A DNA stretch of 64,000 nucleotides, taken from Rhodanobacter sp. A1T4 (lineage in GTDB: Bacteria; Pseudomonadota; Gammaproteobacteria; Xanthomonadales; Rhodanobacteraceae). Positions 34,716 through 43,780 of the stretch are shown here, in pieces (position 1 is the stretch's first letter; each line of letters begins with the position of its first letter). Under the pieces are notes generated by a model. That model did no database searches and was not told the origin of the DNA. It was given only the letters and a program-made list of their open reading frames with translations. The stretch lies in contig NZ_JACHCP010000006.1 of assembly GCF_014207185.1 (NCBI RefSeq), positions 186,001 to 250,000 on the forward strand, in the 5' to 3' direction. The position numbers were made by a program, and so were the translations under genes.

Positions 34716-34984
34716 GGTGGGCAGGAAAAGGGTGCTCGTGCGCTAACCGTGCCAGTGCTACTTACACGGCGAGCAGGCGTCTGGCAATTACGCCAGTGCT
34801 CTTACTGCGTGCTGTTGCTTTGCGAGGATGTTGTCTGTCCGTAGCGGACCAAAATTTGGGGAGGAGAAAATCCTCTCTCTCCCACTTCAATATCTTACCG
34901 TGCCAGGGGCTTGCCGCAAGCCCCCGGTCGTGCTGCTCAATCGCTCCCCGAAGCACCAGAACCTATGGGATTGGGAGTAGCGAA

Positions 34985-35101
34985 ATGAATGTGCTGTTGT
35001 GGAAGTACGGGGTATGCAGGGGCATCGAGCCGATGGTTGAACTCGAGGGATGTCATGCGCTGCTGGCGATCGCTGTTATGCCGGCCGGAGTGCGGGCATG
35101 A
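34985..35101 (+). CDS. Possible small upstream ORF overlapping the monooxygenase start
   Basis: 38 codons, MNVLLWKYGVCRGIEPMVEL then EGCHALLAIAVMPAGVRA, with GGGAG about nine bases upstream and a stop (TGA) overlapping the ATG of the monooxygenase at 35098 (ATGA). It could couple translation, or be chance. It is the only candidate in the 382-base gap 34716-35097. Confidence 0.28.
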   Translation: MNVLLWKYGVCRGIEPMVELEGCHALLAIAVMPAGVRA

Positions 35102-36597
35102 ACGGGCATGCGGTGGTGATCGCCGGGGCAGGTCCGACAGGGCTGATGTTGGCGGGCGAATTGGCGTTGGCAGGCGTCGACGTTGCCATCGTCGAGCGAC
35201 GCGCAAACCAGGATCTCGCTGGCTCGCGCGCGGGCGGTCTGCACTCGCGCACGATCGAGATCCTCGATCAGCGCGGAATCGCCGACCGATTCCTGTCGGA
35301 GGGGCAGGTGGTGCAGAACGCTGGGTTTGCCGGGGTCATGTTGGATATCAGCAGCTTTCCCACTCGGCACCATTACGGGCTCGGGCTGTGGCAGAACCAC
35401 ATCGAGCGCATCCTGGCAGGCTGGGTCAGCGAGCTGGCGGTGACGATCTATCGCGGACGTGACGTGGCGGGTTTTGCGCAAGACGACACCGGTGTCGATG
35501 TCGAACTCTCCGATGGCCAGTCGCTCCGGGCGAAGTATCTCGTCGGTTGCGATGGAGGTCGCAGCCTGATTCGCAAGGCAGCCGGCATCGAGTTCCTCGG
35601 CTGCGATCCGACGACGAGCAGCCTGATCGCCGAGGTCGAGATGACCGAAAAACCGCCGTTGGGCATCCACCGCACGGCCTTCGGCATCCATGCCTTTGGT
35701 AAGAGAGAGTACGAGATCCGCGATGGCAAGGTGGTCTACAAGGATGGCGGGCCGACAGGTGTCATGCTGACCGAAGCGCAGGTCGGTGCCACGACCGAAC
35801 CCACCCTGCGCGATCTCAGCGAGGCGCTGATCGCCGTATGCGGAACCGACTATGGAGTCCATAGTCCGACGTGGATTTCCAGGTTTACCGATATGACACG
35901 GCAGGCCGCTACCTATCACGACAGACGGGTGCTGCTGGCTGGCGACGCCGCACACGTACACGCTCCGGACGGAGGACAGGGTCTGCAGACCGGTGTGCAA
36001 GATGCGGTGAATCTTGGATGGAAGCTGGCCCAGGTGGTCAAAGGGAGGTCTCCGGAAAGCCTGCTGGATACCTACCATGCCGAGCGTCACCCGGTTGCTG
36101 CCCGCGTGCTGCGCAACACGATGGCCTCAGTCGCGCTTCGCCGCCCGGATGAACGCACGACGGCCGTGCGCGACACCATGGCCGAGCTCCTCGGCATGGA
36201 CGAGCCGCGCAGACGATTCGCCGCGATGATGTCCGGTCTGGACATTCATTACGACCTCGGCGAGGGACACCCGCTGCTCGGACGTCGCATGCCCGATCTC
36301 GACCTGGTCACCGCCGACGGTCCGTTGCGGGTCTACAGCTTGCTGCACGATGCCCGGCCGGTGCTGCTCAACCTCGGTGTACCCGGCATCTTCGACATCA
36401 CGCCATGGGCAGATCGCGTTCAGTTGATCGACGCTGGTTACGTGGGTACGTGGGAGCTTCCGGCACTCGGGACTGTTACTGCACCCGCTGCCGTGTTGAT
36501 CCGGCCCGATGGATATGTGGCTTGGGTGGGAGAGGGCACGGACCTGGGACTTGCCGACGCGCTGACCATCTGGTTCGGGCTGCCAGCTGCGATGTAG
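35098..36597 (+). CDS. FAD-dependent aromatic monooxygenase, third copy
   Basis: 499 residues from the ATG at 35098 (GGAG at 35087-35090). AVVIAGAGPTGLMLAGELAL is the FAD Rossmann strand; LVGCDGGRSLIRKAAGIEF and LLAGDAAHVHAPDGGQGLQT are the second and third motifs. The C-terminal part (RPVLLNLGVPGIFDI and later AAVLIRPDGYVAWVGEGTDL) is thioredoxin-like. Relatives hydroxylate polyketide or phenolic rings. Followed by an AraC-like regulator and a VOC gene on the same strand, so regulation differs from modules 1 and 2. Confidence 0.93.
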   Translation: MNGHAVVIAGAGPTGLMLAGELALAGVDVAIVERRANQDLAGSRAGGLHSRTIEILDQRGIADRFLSEGQVVQNAGFAGVMLDISSFPTRHHYGLGLWQNHIERILAGWVSELAVTIYRGRDVAGFAQDDTGVDVELSDGQSLRAKYLVGCDGGRSLIRKAAGIEFLGCDPTTSSLIAEVEMTEKPPLGIHRTAFGIHAFGKREYEIRDGKVVYKDGGPTGVMLTEAQVGATTEPTLRDLSEALIAVCGTDYGVHSPTWISRFTDMTRQAATYHDRRVLLAGDAAHVHAPDGGQGLQTGVQDAVNLGWKLAQVVKGRSPESLLDTYHAERHPVAARVLRNTMASVALRRPDERTTAVRDTMAELLGMDEPRRRFAAMMSGLDIHYDLGEGHPLLGRRMPDLDLVTADGPLRVYSLLHDARPVLLNLGVPGIFDITPWADRVQLIDAGYVGTWELPALGTVTAPAAVLIRPDGYVAWVGEGTDLGLADALTIWFGLPAAM

Positions 36598-36847
36598 CGC
36601 ACCGGCCGTCAAGATCATTCTGTGAGGAGTCCTTGGAAAACGCGTTCTAACCCTGCGGCGGGTTCGAGTCGGAAGCTGCATTCGCCCCAGTGCATGCATG
36701 AAGATAAGACGCGTGCTTTCATGCTCGCTCAAAGGACTAACGAACAGGCATGCAGGACGTCGCCTCGCTCGCGTTCCCGTGCCCGTTTGCGTCGCCGTTT
36801 GCTCAACGGACTTGAGCACTTCGGTGTCGCGTGGGACGATCGCGCAG

Positions 36848-37297
36848 ATGAACAGCCGACCCGCCGCGGCACAGCACTTGCGCGACCTCGCACGGCTGCG
36901 TCGTGTCCGCGACCGGATCGATCGTGAGTACGCGCAGCCGTTGGATGTCGAGGCGCTCGCCCACGGCGTGCACATGTCGGCTGGGCACCTCAGCCGCCAG
37001 TTCAAGCTCGCCTTCGGCGAATCACCGTACAGCTATCTGATGACGCGACGCATCGAACGCGCGATGGCGATGCTGCGTCGTGGCGATCTTAGCGTCACCG
37101 ATGTTTGCTTCGCGGTTGGGTGTGCGTCGCTGGGCACCTTCAGCACGCGCTTCACCGAGCTGGTCGGGGTGCCACCCAGCGTCTATCGGCGTGACGCTGC
37201 GGGCGCGACGGCGGGGATGCCTTCTTGCGTGGCGAGACAGGTGACCCGACCGGTCAGGAATCGAGAAGCACTGGCCCCCGAGCCGGACTTAGCATGA
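36848..37297 (+). CDS. AraC-family regulator, DNA-binding domain only
   Basis: 149 residues from the ATG at 36848; the frame opens 150 bases earlier without a recognisable domain. Two helix-turn-helix units: ALAHGVHMSAGHLSRQFKLA and DVCFAVGCASLGTFSTRFTE, ending VGVPPSVYRR. No sensor domain is present, as in MarA/SoxS-sized regulators that are controlled by their level. Followed 30 bases later by a VOC protein gene, so probably in one operon. Confidence 0.9.
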   Translation: MNSRPAAAQHLRDLARLRRVRDRIDREYAQPLDVEALAHGVHMSAGHLSRQFKLAFGESPYSYLMTRRIERAMAMLRRGDLSVTDVCFAVGCASLGTFSTRFTELVGVPPSVYRRDAAGATAGMPSCVARQVTRPVRNREALAPEPDLA

Positions 37298-37327
37298 CGG
37301 CTCCTTCCGCACCAATTCAGGACTGTC

Positions 37328-37738
37328 ATGGATATCTCCATTCACGCGAGCTTTCTTCCGCAAACCGACCCGGATGCCTCCCTGGCTTTCTATCGCGACA
37401 CCCTCGGCTTCGAAGTACGCAAGGATGTCGGCTACAACGGGATACGTTGGATCACGGTCGGGCCGCCCGACCAGCCCGGCACGTCCATCGTGCTGTACCC
37501 GCCGGCCGCCAGCCACGGCGTTACCGACGACGAGCGCCGCACCATCGCCGAGATGATGGCCAAGGGTACCTACGCCATCATGCTGCTGGCCACCAAGGAT
37601 CTCGACGCGGCTTTCGAGCGGATACAGGCCAGCGGCGCCGAGATTGTCGAGGAGCCGACCGAGCAGCCGTACGGGGTTCGTGACTGCGCCGTCCGCGATC
37701 CCGCGGGCAACCTGCTACGCGTACAGGAGCGGCGCTGA
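37328..37738 (+). CDS. VOC (glyoxalase/bleomycin-resistance fold) protein
   Basis: 136 residues. The betaalphabetabetabeta pattern is seen twice: ISIHASFLPQTDPDASLAFY with RDTLGFEVR, and IMLLATKDLDAAFERIQASG with VRDCAVRDPAGNLLRVQE. Metal-type His and Glu are conserved only in part, so enzymatic, resistance or binding roles are all open. Transcribed with the AraC-type regulator upstream and the DUF1801 gene downstream. Confidence 0.9.
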   Translation: MDISIHASFLPQTDPDASLAFYRDTLGFEVRKDVGYNGIRWITVGPPDQPGTSIVLYPPAASHGVTDDERRTIAEMMAKGTYAIMLLATKDLDAAFERIQASGAEIVEEPTEQPYGVRDCAVRDPAGNLLRVQERR

Positions 37739-37799
37739 GCCGTTTGGCTATCGTGGTTCAATTCGCGAGGCCATCGAGACGGTCGGTGAGGGTGATCCA

Positions 37800-38258
37800 A
37801 TGACGGGTGCGACGGTAACCATGAAGAAAGAGACAGTCATCATGAAGAACGAGAAGAGCGGCCCTAAAGAAGGAAGTACCGGTGACACTCCCTCCCAGTT
37901 GATCGATGCGAGGATCAAGGAACTCGGCGATTGGCGGGGCGAGACACTCGCCCGGGTTCGGGCGATCATCGAGCAAGCTGTCCCCGACGTGGTCGAGGAA
38001 TGGAAGTGGCGAGGGGTGCCGGTGTGGTACCACGACGGCATCATCTGTACCGGCGAGACGTACAAGAACGCCGTGAAGATGACTTTCGCCAAGGGCGCCT
38101 CGCTGGCGGACCCTTCAGGCCTCTTCAACGCCAGCCTCGAAGGCAACACCCGGCGTGCGATCGATTTCCATGAAGACGACACGATCGATGAAAAGGCGTT
38201 GAAGGCACTCATCCGCGCCGCTGTGGCACTGAATACGTCCAAAGCAACAAAGAGGTAG
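37800..38258 (+). CDS. DUF1801-domain protein
   Basis: 152 residues from the ATG at 37800; in-frame ATGs at 37821 and 37842 are alternatives, and the region 1-25 is lysine-rich. The core EWKWRGVPVWYHDGIICTGE followed by TYKNAVKMTFAKGA and SLEGNTRRAIDFHEDD is the DUF1801/YdhG-like fold found near small regulators. Function unknown; members are sometimes linked to iron or oxidative stress. Third gene of the AraC-VOC-DUF1801 run. Confidence 0.85.
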   Translation: MTGATVTMKKETVIMKNEKSGPKEGSTGDTPSQLIDARIKELGDWRGETLARVRAIIEQAVPDVVEEWKWRGVPVWYHDGIICTGETYKNAVKMTFAKGASLADPSGLFNASLEGNTRRAIDFHEDDTIDEKALKALIRAAVALNTSKATKR

Positions 38259-38310
38259 CCCGACTTGACTCCCTTCGACGGTTCGTCGTGACCGGCGATG
38301 GTTTACGCTG

Positions 38311-39792
38311 ATGCCTACTCCGCTTGGTGAGAAACCGGACATGCGTGCCGATGTCGAGAAGTGGGCGGTGTCGCTGGTGATTCCATGCATTTTTGCATGG
38401 TTGGCCTGGACAGCTATTGCGCAAGCGATGTCGTTGCCCAAGCGGCAAGTCGTTGCGATAACGCAGGTCACCGTCATCGATGTCGAGCGGGGGTTATCGA
38501 TCGGGCCAAGAACAGTTCTGGTTGACGGCGATCGCATTGTCTCGATCGTTGCATCGCGCGATGCACTTATTCCGGTGTCGGCTCAGCGCGTCGATGGGCG
38601 TGGACGGTTTCTAATTCCTGGCTTGGTGGACATGCACGTTCACCTTTTCAACCTTTCATCGCATCGGCCGCCGAATGATTGGTCGTTTCCGTTGTATGTT
38701 GCCAACGGCGTCACCGGGGTGCGGGAGATGCGTGGGGATGTGGCGTCGATGTTGCTGGTGAATCGCTGGCGCAAGGCCTTCGATGACGGTGAACTTGCCG
38801 CGCCCCGCATTCTTGCCGCCGGCATTGCCGTGTATGGCAGCTCACCAGGCGATGCGGCCCACCAGGTCGATGCAGCGGCTGATGCCGGTGCCGATTTCAT
38901 CAAGGTCTTCTCGGAGCTGCCGGCTTCGCATTGGCGAGCCATTCTCGCTGCTGCGCATGCGCGTTCATTGCCGGTAGTTGGCCACGTGCCGGCAGGCGTG
39001 CCACTGCTGGTCGCGGCCGCGGCAGGCCAGCGTAGCGACGAGCATCTGATGCAGGCTTACGAGGCCTGCTCGTCCATCGAAACGCCATTGCTTGAAGAAC
39101 GCCGCGGCCTCGTTGGCGATGCGTTGACGGCGCGACGCGATGCACAGGAGGCGCAGACGCTCAAGGCGTTCGATCCGCGTACGTGTCGGAACGTCGCCAG
39201 ATCACTTGCTGCCACCAGCCAGGCGCAGATTCCGACACTCGTGCTTGCCGACGAGGACTCGATGGCGCAGGGTGGCTCGCCGAGCACTGATCCCCGTTGG
39301 CGATTCCTGCGCGCGGACGAACGTGCACGTTGGGAGCAATCCCTTTCCGATTACACGGCGCAGGATGCGGCGCTGGCGAAACTACGTTGGCCGATCGCCC
39401 GTCAGATCGTGTCGGTCATGCATCAGGCCGGTGTGCCGATCATGGCAGGGACTGACTCGCCCATGCCCGGAGTCTATCCGGGCTTTGCCCTGCATGAGGA
39501 GATGGAGCTGCTGGTCGAGTCGGGACTCACTCCGCGTGAAGCGCTGTACTCGGCGACGCTTGAGCCAGCACGGTTCCTAGGGATCGCAGACACGAGCGGC
39601 TCGGTAGCTGTCGGCAAGCGAGCCGACCTTGTGCTGCTGGACGCGGATCCCACTACGGATATCCACAACGCCCGGCGCATCAACGCCGTGCTGCTCGGCG
39701 GCCGCCTGTTGCGACGAGCCGACCTTGATGCTTTGCTCGACGAGGCAGCCCGCGCGCAAGCATCGAGAAAAGGGCCCGTGGCCGGGAATTAG
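38311..39792 (+). CDS. Exported amidohydrolase-family protein
   Basis: 493 residues; an ATG at 38341 is an equally good start. A membrane/signal segment lies at about 17-40. The amidohydrolase core has the HxH motif in LVDMHVHLFN, a Lys-bearing strand FIKVFSELP, His in VVGHVPAG and DEHLMQAYEAC, and the catalytic Asp in MAGTDSPMPGV. The C-terminal GKRADLVLLDADPTTDIHNA is the small beta-sandwich typical of imidazolonepropionase- and prolidase-like members. Substrate unknown; probably periplasmic. Confidence 0.92.
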   Translation: MPTPLGEKPDMRADVEKWAVSLVIPCIFAWLAWTAIAQAMSLPKRQVVAITQVTVIDVERGLSIGPRTVLVDGDRIVSIVASRDALIPVSAQRVDGRGRFLIPGLVDMHVHLFNLSSHRPPNDWSFPLYVANGVTGVREMRGDVASMLLVNRWRKAFDDGELAAPRILAAGIAVYGSSPGDAAHQVDAAADAGADFIKVFSELPASHWRAILAAAHARSLPVVGHVPAGVPLLVAAAAGQRSDEHLMQAYEACSSIETPLLEERRGLVGDALTARRDAQEAQTLKAFDPRTCRNVARSLAATSQAQIPTLVLADEDSMAQGGSPSTDPRWRFLRADERARWEQSLSDYTAQDAALAKLRWPIARQIVSVMHQAGVPIMAGTDSPMPGVYPGFALHEEMELLVESGLTPREALYSATLEPARFLGIADTSGSVAVGKRADLVLLDADPTTDIHNARRINAVLLGGRLLRRADLDALLDEAARAQASRKGPVAGN

Positions 39793-39979
39793 GCGATGAC
39801 TTGAGGCCGCCGATACAGTGGCGCTAGTGACAGCTATTCCCTTGTGAGTATGATCTTGGTGTAACGAGATTTGGCTACGTTGTTGGGGAGTTTTTATTCG
39901 TTAGTGGCTTCTGATTAGCAGCTATGCGCACTTCAATAGTCAGCTGAGTCTGAGTCGTCATAGTGCGAGGAGAGGGGCT

Positions 39980-40738
39980 ATGGATAACGATGGTTGGGGG
40001 AAGCGCAAGGGCGCTCCGAGTAGGCGGGTAAAAAATAGCATGCAGCTGACGCAAGGATTTGTGTCGCCGACGCTCAAGCAAGATTTCGACGCTTTCAAAA
40101 AACGGGGCTCGAAAAATCCTTCTGGCGGCTCAGAAGTAGATGCTGCGCATCGCACCTCAGATCATCGCATCCGGAAGAACTTCATCGCCTTCCGTACCGA
40201 GATCGATGATCATCATAAAAAAAAGGGACAGCGTTCGAGTGCGGACTTCAAGAGCGACGTCGAGGAATTTATCAATTCCACTTGGGATAAGAAGCAGCAA
40301 ACGAAAGCGCACGTCGAAAAAGTAGAGATGGCCAGTAAGGCTTTCATCAGTGCACATAGTGAGCAGCGTCGCTTGACTTATGCAGAGGCTGCCAAAATTG
40401 GAAATGCCATCAAGACGCTGGCCAACGAGAGCTTGAAGAACATCGGTCCTGGCGAGTCACACGAAAATCGATCCATTGGAGCGAGGCCAGATCAACGCTT
40501 TATGGCAAGTCCCGGCGGCAAGACCGCCATCAATACACCCATATCGCGTCAGCAGCGCCAGTTTCACGAGAAGCTCGCACTCAACTATGGATTGCCGCAA
40601 AGCCCGAGCCTTGACTACCGCAACAATCCTCGTAGCTCGTCGATGCCGAAATTGCCGTTACCCGTCTATCATTCTCCGCCTCCGAAAAAGAGTGGATCGT
40701 CCTCAACGACCAATGCAAATGGGAAGAAGGGGAAGTAA
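39980..40738 (+). CDS. Orphan lysine/serine-rich protein
   Basis: 252 residues with a strong ribosome site (GAGGAGAGG) before the ATG. No signal peptide, membrane helix or known domain. The first 130 residues are basic and helical (FDAFKKRGSKNPSGGSEVDA, FKSDVEEFINSTWDKKQQTK), the middle is helical, and the last 60 are disordered and rich in Pro, Ser and Lys (PKLPLPVYHSPPPKKSGSSS). GC is visibly lower than in flanking genes, suggesting horizontal transfer. The layout (soluble, helical, disordered tail, single gene) would suit a secretion-system effector or DNA-binding protein, but nothing identifies either. Confidence 0.8.
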   Translation: MDNDGWGKRKGAPSRRVKNSMQLTQGFVSPTLKQDFDAFKKRGSKNPSGGSEVDAAHRTSDHRIRKNFIAFRTEIDDHHKKKGQRSSADFKSDVEEFINSTWDKKQQTKAHVEKVEMASKAFISAHSEQRRLTYAEAAKIGNAIKTLANESLKNIGPGESHENRSIGARPDQRFMASPGGKTAINTPISRQQRQFHEKLALNYGLPQSPSLDYRNNPRSSSMPKLPLPVYHSPPPKKSGSSSTTNANGKKGK

Positions 40739-40793
40739 ACAGTGCAAACGGAGGCGGTAAATAACAAGTCGTGGGGCAGACCCATTTGGGGCT

Positions 40794-41711
40794 TTAAGGA
40801 TTCTGTGTTACCCCTCGTTCCCGCGGCCAGCCCAGGCGCCATTTCAAATTGACGCCGAGCGTACCGAGCACAATTAACACCAAACCCGCGAGTTGCATCG
40901 GTACCAGGCGGTGTCCGTAGATCAGATAGTCGAGCAATAACGTCACCAACGGATAGACGAATGCGACCACGGCAATCGTCACCACTGGCAAGCGTGGGTA
41001 AGCCGAATAAAACAGCACGTACACGATGCCGCTGTGAATCACGCCCAGTCCCAGCAGCCACCCCCAATGCGGGCCGGTGTGAAACACGCTCGTACTGCTG
41101 AAGCCAGCCAACATCGCCACGCCTACCCAGCACTGGATCATCACCAGCGCGAATGGACGTTGTTTGCCGATCTGTCGGGACATCAGCAACGATGCGCCAC
41201 ATAGCACGGCGGCGAGCAAGGTCAGACCGATGCCGATCAGGTAAGAGGGATCAGCATCACGCCACAAACGTGCCGGGTTGGTCGAACACACCACGCCAGC
41301 GAAGCCGAGCAGCGTCCAGACGAGGTCGGTCGGCCGCGTGCGTTCTCCCTGCACGAGCGCCGCCAGGATCAGCATCACGAACGGGAAGAAGTGATAGACC
41401 AGCGTCGCCACGCCGATCGATGAGCGAGCCATGCCGGCGAACAGCGCGACCCAGTTGAGTACCAGCAGCACGCCGCTGAACACGGCACCGCGCAGCAGCA
41501 CGCGCTCCTGCAGCAAGCCGTGAAGGTGGCCACGCATCAGCCCCCAGCCGAGCAGAAACAGGCCACCGAACAGGCAGCGATAGAACACGGCCGTGACCGG
41601 ATCCTGCCCACTTTCGTGGACAAAGACGCCCACCGACCCGATCAGCAGTTCGCCAAGCAGGAGCTGGAGCAGCGCAGCGCGTTCGCCTTCGTGAGCGGTT
41701 GTCGGTGTCAT
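40794..41711 (-). CDS. EamA/DMT-family transporter
   Basis: 305 residues with ten hydrophobic segments in two homologous five-helix halves (first ending VLAALVQGERTRPTDLVW, second ending LAGLVLIVLGTLGVNLKW). This matches drug/metabolite transporters of the EamA family, including RarD- and YdcZ-like exporters. It is divergent from a MocR-type regulator, an arrangement also found for PdxR- or TauR-controlled transporters. Confidence 0.93.
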   Translation of the reverse strand: MTPTTAHEGERAALLQLLLGELLIGSVGVFVHESGQDPVTAVFYRCLFGGLFLLGWGLMRGHLHGLLQERVLLRGAVFSGVLLVLNWVALFAGMARSSIGVATLVYHFFPFVMLILAALVQGERTRPTDLVWTLLGFAGVVCSTNPARLWRDADPSYLIGIGLTLLAAVLCGASLLMSRQIGKQRPFALVMIQCWVGVAMLAGFSSTSVFHTGPHWGWLLGLGVIHSGIVYVLFYSAYPRLPVVTIAVVAFVYPLVTLLLDYLIYGHRLVPMQLAGLVLIVLGTLGVNLKWRLGWPRERGVTQNP

Positions 41712-41762
41712 GTAGCCTTCCTCGCGATGGGAAGGTCAGCGTAAGCAGCTTGTCACCATAGA

Positions 41763-41800
41763 TACAGATTCAGATAAGATGAAATTTGACCGGTACAGAT
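41763..41800. promoter_or_regulatory. TACAGAT direct repeats between EamA and MocR genes
   Basis: TACAGAT at 41763-41769 and again at 41794-41800, 31 bases apart (about three helical turns), with a related TTCAGAT at 41769-41775. MocR/GntR proteins often bind direct repeats in such divergent promoters. Confidence 0.45.
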
Positions 41801-41813
41801 AGGTGATAGGCCC

Positions 41814-43220
41814 GTGCTTCTCTACGAACGCCTCGCCGGTGAGCTGCGCACGCAGATAGCGCAAGGTGCCTTGCATGCCGGGGAGCGCTTGCCGTCGATC
41901 CGGCAGCTGGCGCAGGGACATGGCGTTAGTGTCGCCACCGCGGTCCAGGCTTGCCTGCAACTGGAGCGCGAAGGGCTTGCCGTGGCGCGGCCACGCTCGG
42001 GCTACTTCGTGCGCGCGATGGCACTGCAGCCACCAACGGCGCGATCACCCAGGCGACGCGCACCTGGCATCGTCAGTAATCCGGCACTGCAGAATGTGCT
42101 GGACATGCTGGCCCGCAGTGATCTGTTGCCACTGCATAGCGCCACGCCGACTCCCGCGTTATTGCCGCAATCGGCATTGACCGCATCGCTGGCGCGCTGT
42201 CTGCGGCATGGCGCGTCGGCAGCGCTCGATTACGCGCCGCCGCAAGGTCATCTGGATCTGCGGCGACAGATCGCGCAGCGCTATGCACAAGTGGGTGCTG
42301 CGGTGGCACCGGACGAAATCGTGATCACCGCCGGCGCGATGGAGGCGATCAATCTGGCTCTGCGCATCGTCACCACGCCGGGCGATGTGGTGCTGGTGGA
42401 AACGCCGACTTATCACGGCATTTTGCAAACCGTCGCCGCGTTGCAACTGAAAGTATTGGAAGTGCCGAATCTTCCAGGGCAGGGCATCGACATCGCCCGT
42501 CTGGAACAACTGCAGCAGCAGAACACGGTGCGCGCCGCGATCGTGGTGCCCAACTTCAACAATCCGCTTGGCAGTCTGACCAGCGACGTCGACAAGCAAG
42601 CGTTGCTGGAAAGCTGTGCGCAGCATGGCACCGTGGTCATCGAGGACGACATCTACGGCGAGCTGGCCTGGTCGGGTCAGCGGCCGTCGCCTCTGCGTCG
42701 CTGGGACCGACACGGCATCGTGATCAGCTGCGGTTCGTTCTCGAAAACGTTGTCTCCTGGATTGCGCGTCGGCTGGCTGGCGGGTGGCAACTGGACCGAT
42801 GCGTTGATCCGCGCCAAATATTTCTCTACCGTGGGCAGCGCAAGCCTGCCGCAATTGGCCATCGCCGACTATCTGCAACGCCACGACCTCGAACGGCACC
42901 TGCGCCGCTTGCGTCGTACGTTGGCCGACAACGGACAACGTCTGCACGAAGCTGTTACGCGTCACTGGCCAGCCGGCACCCGGGCCAGCGAACCGCAGGG
43001 CGGGTTGTCGCTCTGGCTGCAGCTGCCAGCGGGCGGTGATGGCAGCGCGCTATTCGAGGCGGCACTCGCGAAAGGCATAGGCACCTCGCCGGGCGTGCTG
43101 TTCTCGAGTCGCGGAGACTACGCCGATTGCTTGCGATTGAGCTGTGGCCTGCCGTGGAACGAGCGCCTCGACCATGCGCTGAAGCGGCTCGGCCAACTGG
43201 CTGCACATCAGCTTGGCTGA
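41814..43220 (+). CDS. MocR-type GntR regulator with aminotransferase domain
   Basis: 468 residues from a GTG at 41814. The GntR winged helix spans about residues 1-70 (LLYERLAGELRTQIAQGALH, RLPSIRQLAQGHGVSVATAV). A fold-type I aminotransferase domain follows, with the N-P motif VVPNFNNPLGSLTS, DDIYGEL and the PLP lysine in SCGSFSKTLSPGLRVGWL. MocR regulators sense PLP or amino compounds such as GABA or taurine. The divergent EamA transporter is the likely target. Confidence 0.95.
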   Translation: MLLYERLAGELRTQIAQGALHAGERLPSIRQLAQGHGVSVATAVQACLQLEREGLAVARPRSGYFVRAMALQPPTARSPRRRAPGIVSNPALQNVLDMLARSDLLPLHSATPTPALLPQSALTASLARCLRHGASAALDYAPPQGHLDLRRQIAQRYAQVGAAVAPDEIVITAGAMEAINLALRIVTTPGDVVLVETPTYHGILQTVAALQLKVLEVPNLPGQGIDIARLEQLQQQNTVRAAIVVPNFNNPLGSLTSDVDKQALLESCAQHGTVVIEDDIYGELAWSGQRPSPLRRWDRHGIVISCGSFSKTLSPGLRVGWLAGGNWTDALIRAKYFSTVGSASLPQLAIADYLQRHDLERHLRRLRRTLADNGQRLHEAVTRHWPAGTRASEPQGGLSLWLQLPAGGDGSALFEAALAKGIGTSPGVLFSSRGDYADCLRLSCGLPWNERLDHALKRLGQLAAHQLG

Positions 43221-43319
43221 CAGTCACCGATATCGCGCTTCAACGGGTTTGCGTAGCTAATTCTGCTTTGAAGAGACTTCCTCGGCACTACGGTTGGCAC
43301 GCGCACGGGTGCTCATGTT

Positions 43320-43700
43320 TTAGTGAGAAAACTTGCGATCGAAAATACAGTTGTGGGTCTCGATGGTTTTGAGTGAACGCTCTGCCCACTCCTTCAGCTC
43401 GACCACGAGCGGTAACAGGGTGCGGGCAAGAGGGCTCAAGCCATATTCCACACGCAGTGGCCGCTCGTCGTACACGCTCCGCTCGATAAGGCCATCACGC
43501 TCCATGGCCCTCAGTGTCTGAGTAAGCATCTTTTGCGAAACACCTTCCAGACGACGCAGGATGTCACCAAAGCGCAGGGATGAATCCTGCAACGCAACCA
43601 TCGCCAACACGGTCCATTTCTGGCCGATCCGCGCCAGAACCGCGCGCGACGGGCAAACTTTCAGAAAGGCGTCCGGTGCCAGCATGATCTTCTTCGACAT
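43320..43700 (-). CDS. HxlR-family transcriptional regulator
   Basis: 126 residues from the ATG at 43700. LKVCPSRAVLARIGQKWTVL holds the conserved Cys and the G-K-W signature, then LRFGDILRRLEGVSQKMLTQ and TLRAMERDGLIERSVYDERP form the winged helix. Divergent from an NADPH-binding reductase gene 80 bases away, whose expression it likely controls. Confidence 0.95.
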   Translation of the reverse strand: MSKKIMLAPDAFLKVCPSRAVLARIGQKWTVLAMVALQDSSLRFGDILRRLEGVSQKMLTQTLRAMERDGLIERSVYDERPLRVEYGLSPLARTLLPLVVELKEWAERSLKTIETHNCIFDRKFSH

Positions 43701-43710
43701 GGTTACTTTC

Positions 43711-43718
43711 AGGTACCT
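43711..43718. promoter_or_regulatory. AGGTACCT palindrome between HxlR and reductase genes
   Basis: A perfect 8-bp palindrome (AGGTACCT) set within ACTTTC-AGGTACCT-AATTGAAGT. The outer bases ACTT and GAAGT add partial symmetry. Placed just upstream of the HxlR start, so a candidate HxlR binding site. Confidence 0.4.
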
Positions 43719-43780
43719 AATTGAAGTTGGAAACCATGATGGGATCATCAAGACTCACAATCAATCGACGGGTATGAGTC

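Noticed and set aside
35053-36090. A 345-codon open frame opposite the third monooxygenase
   Set aside because: The sense strand has three flavin motifs; the antisense frame has none.
36661-36720. A tRNA-like GGTTCGAGTC string
   Set aside because: No acceptor or anticodon stem can be formed around it. I found no tRNA in the window.
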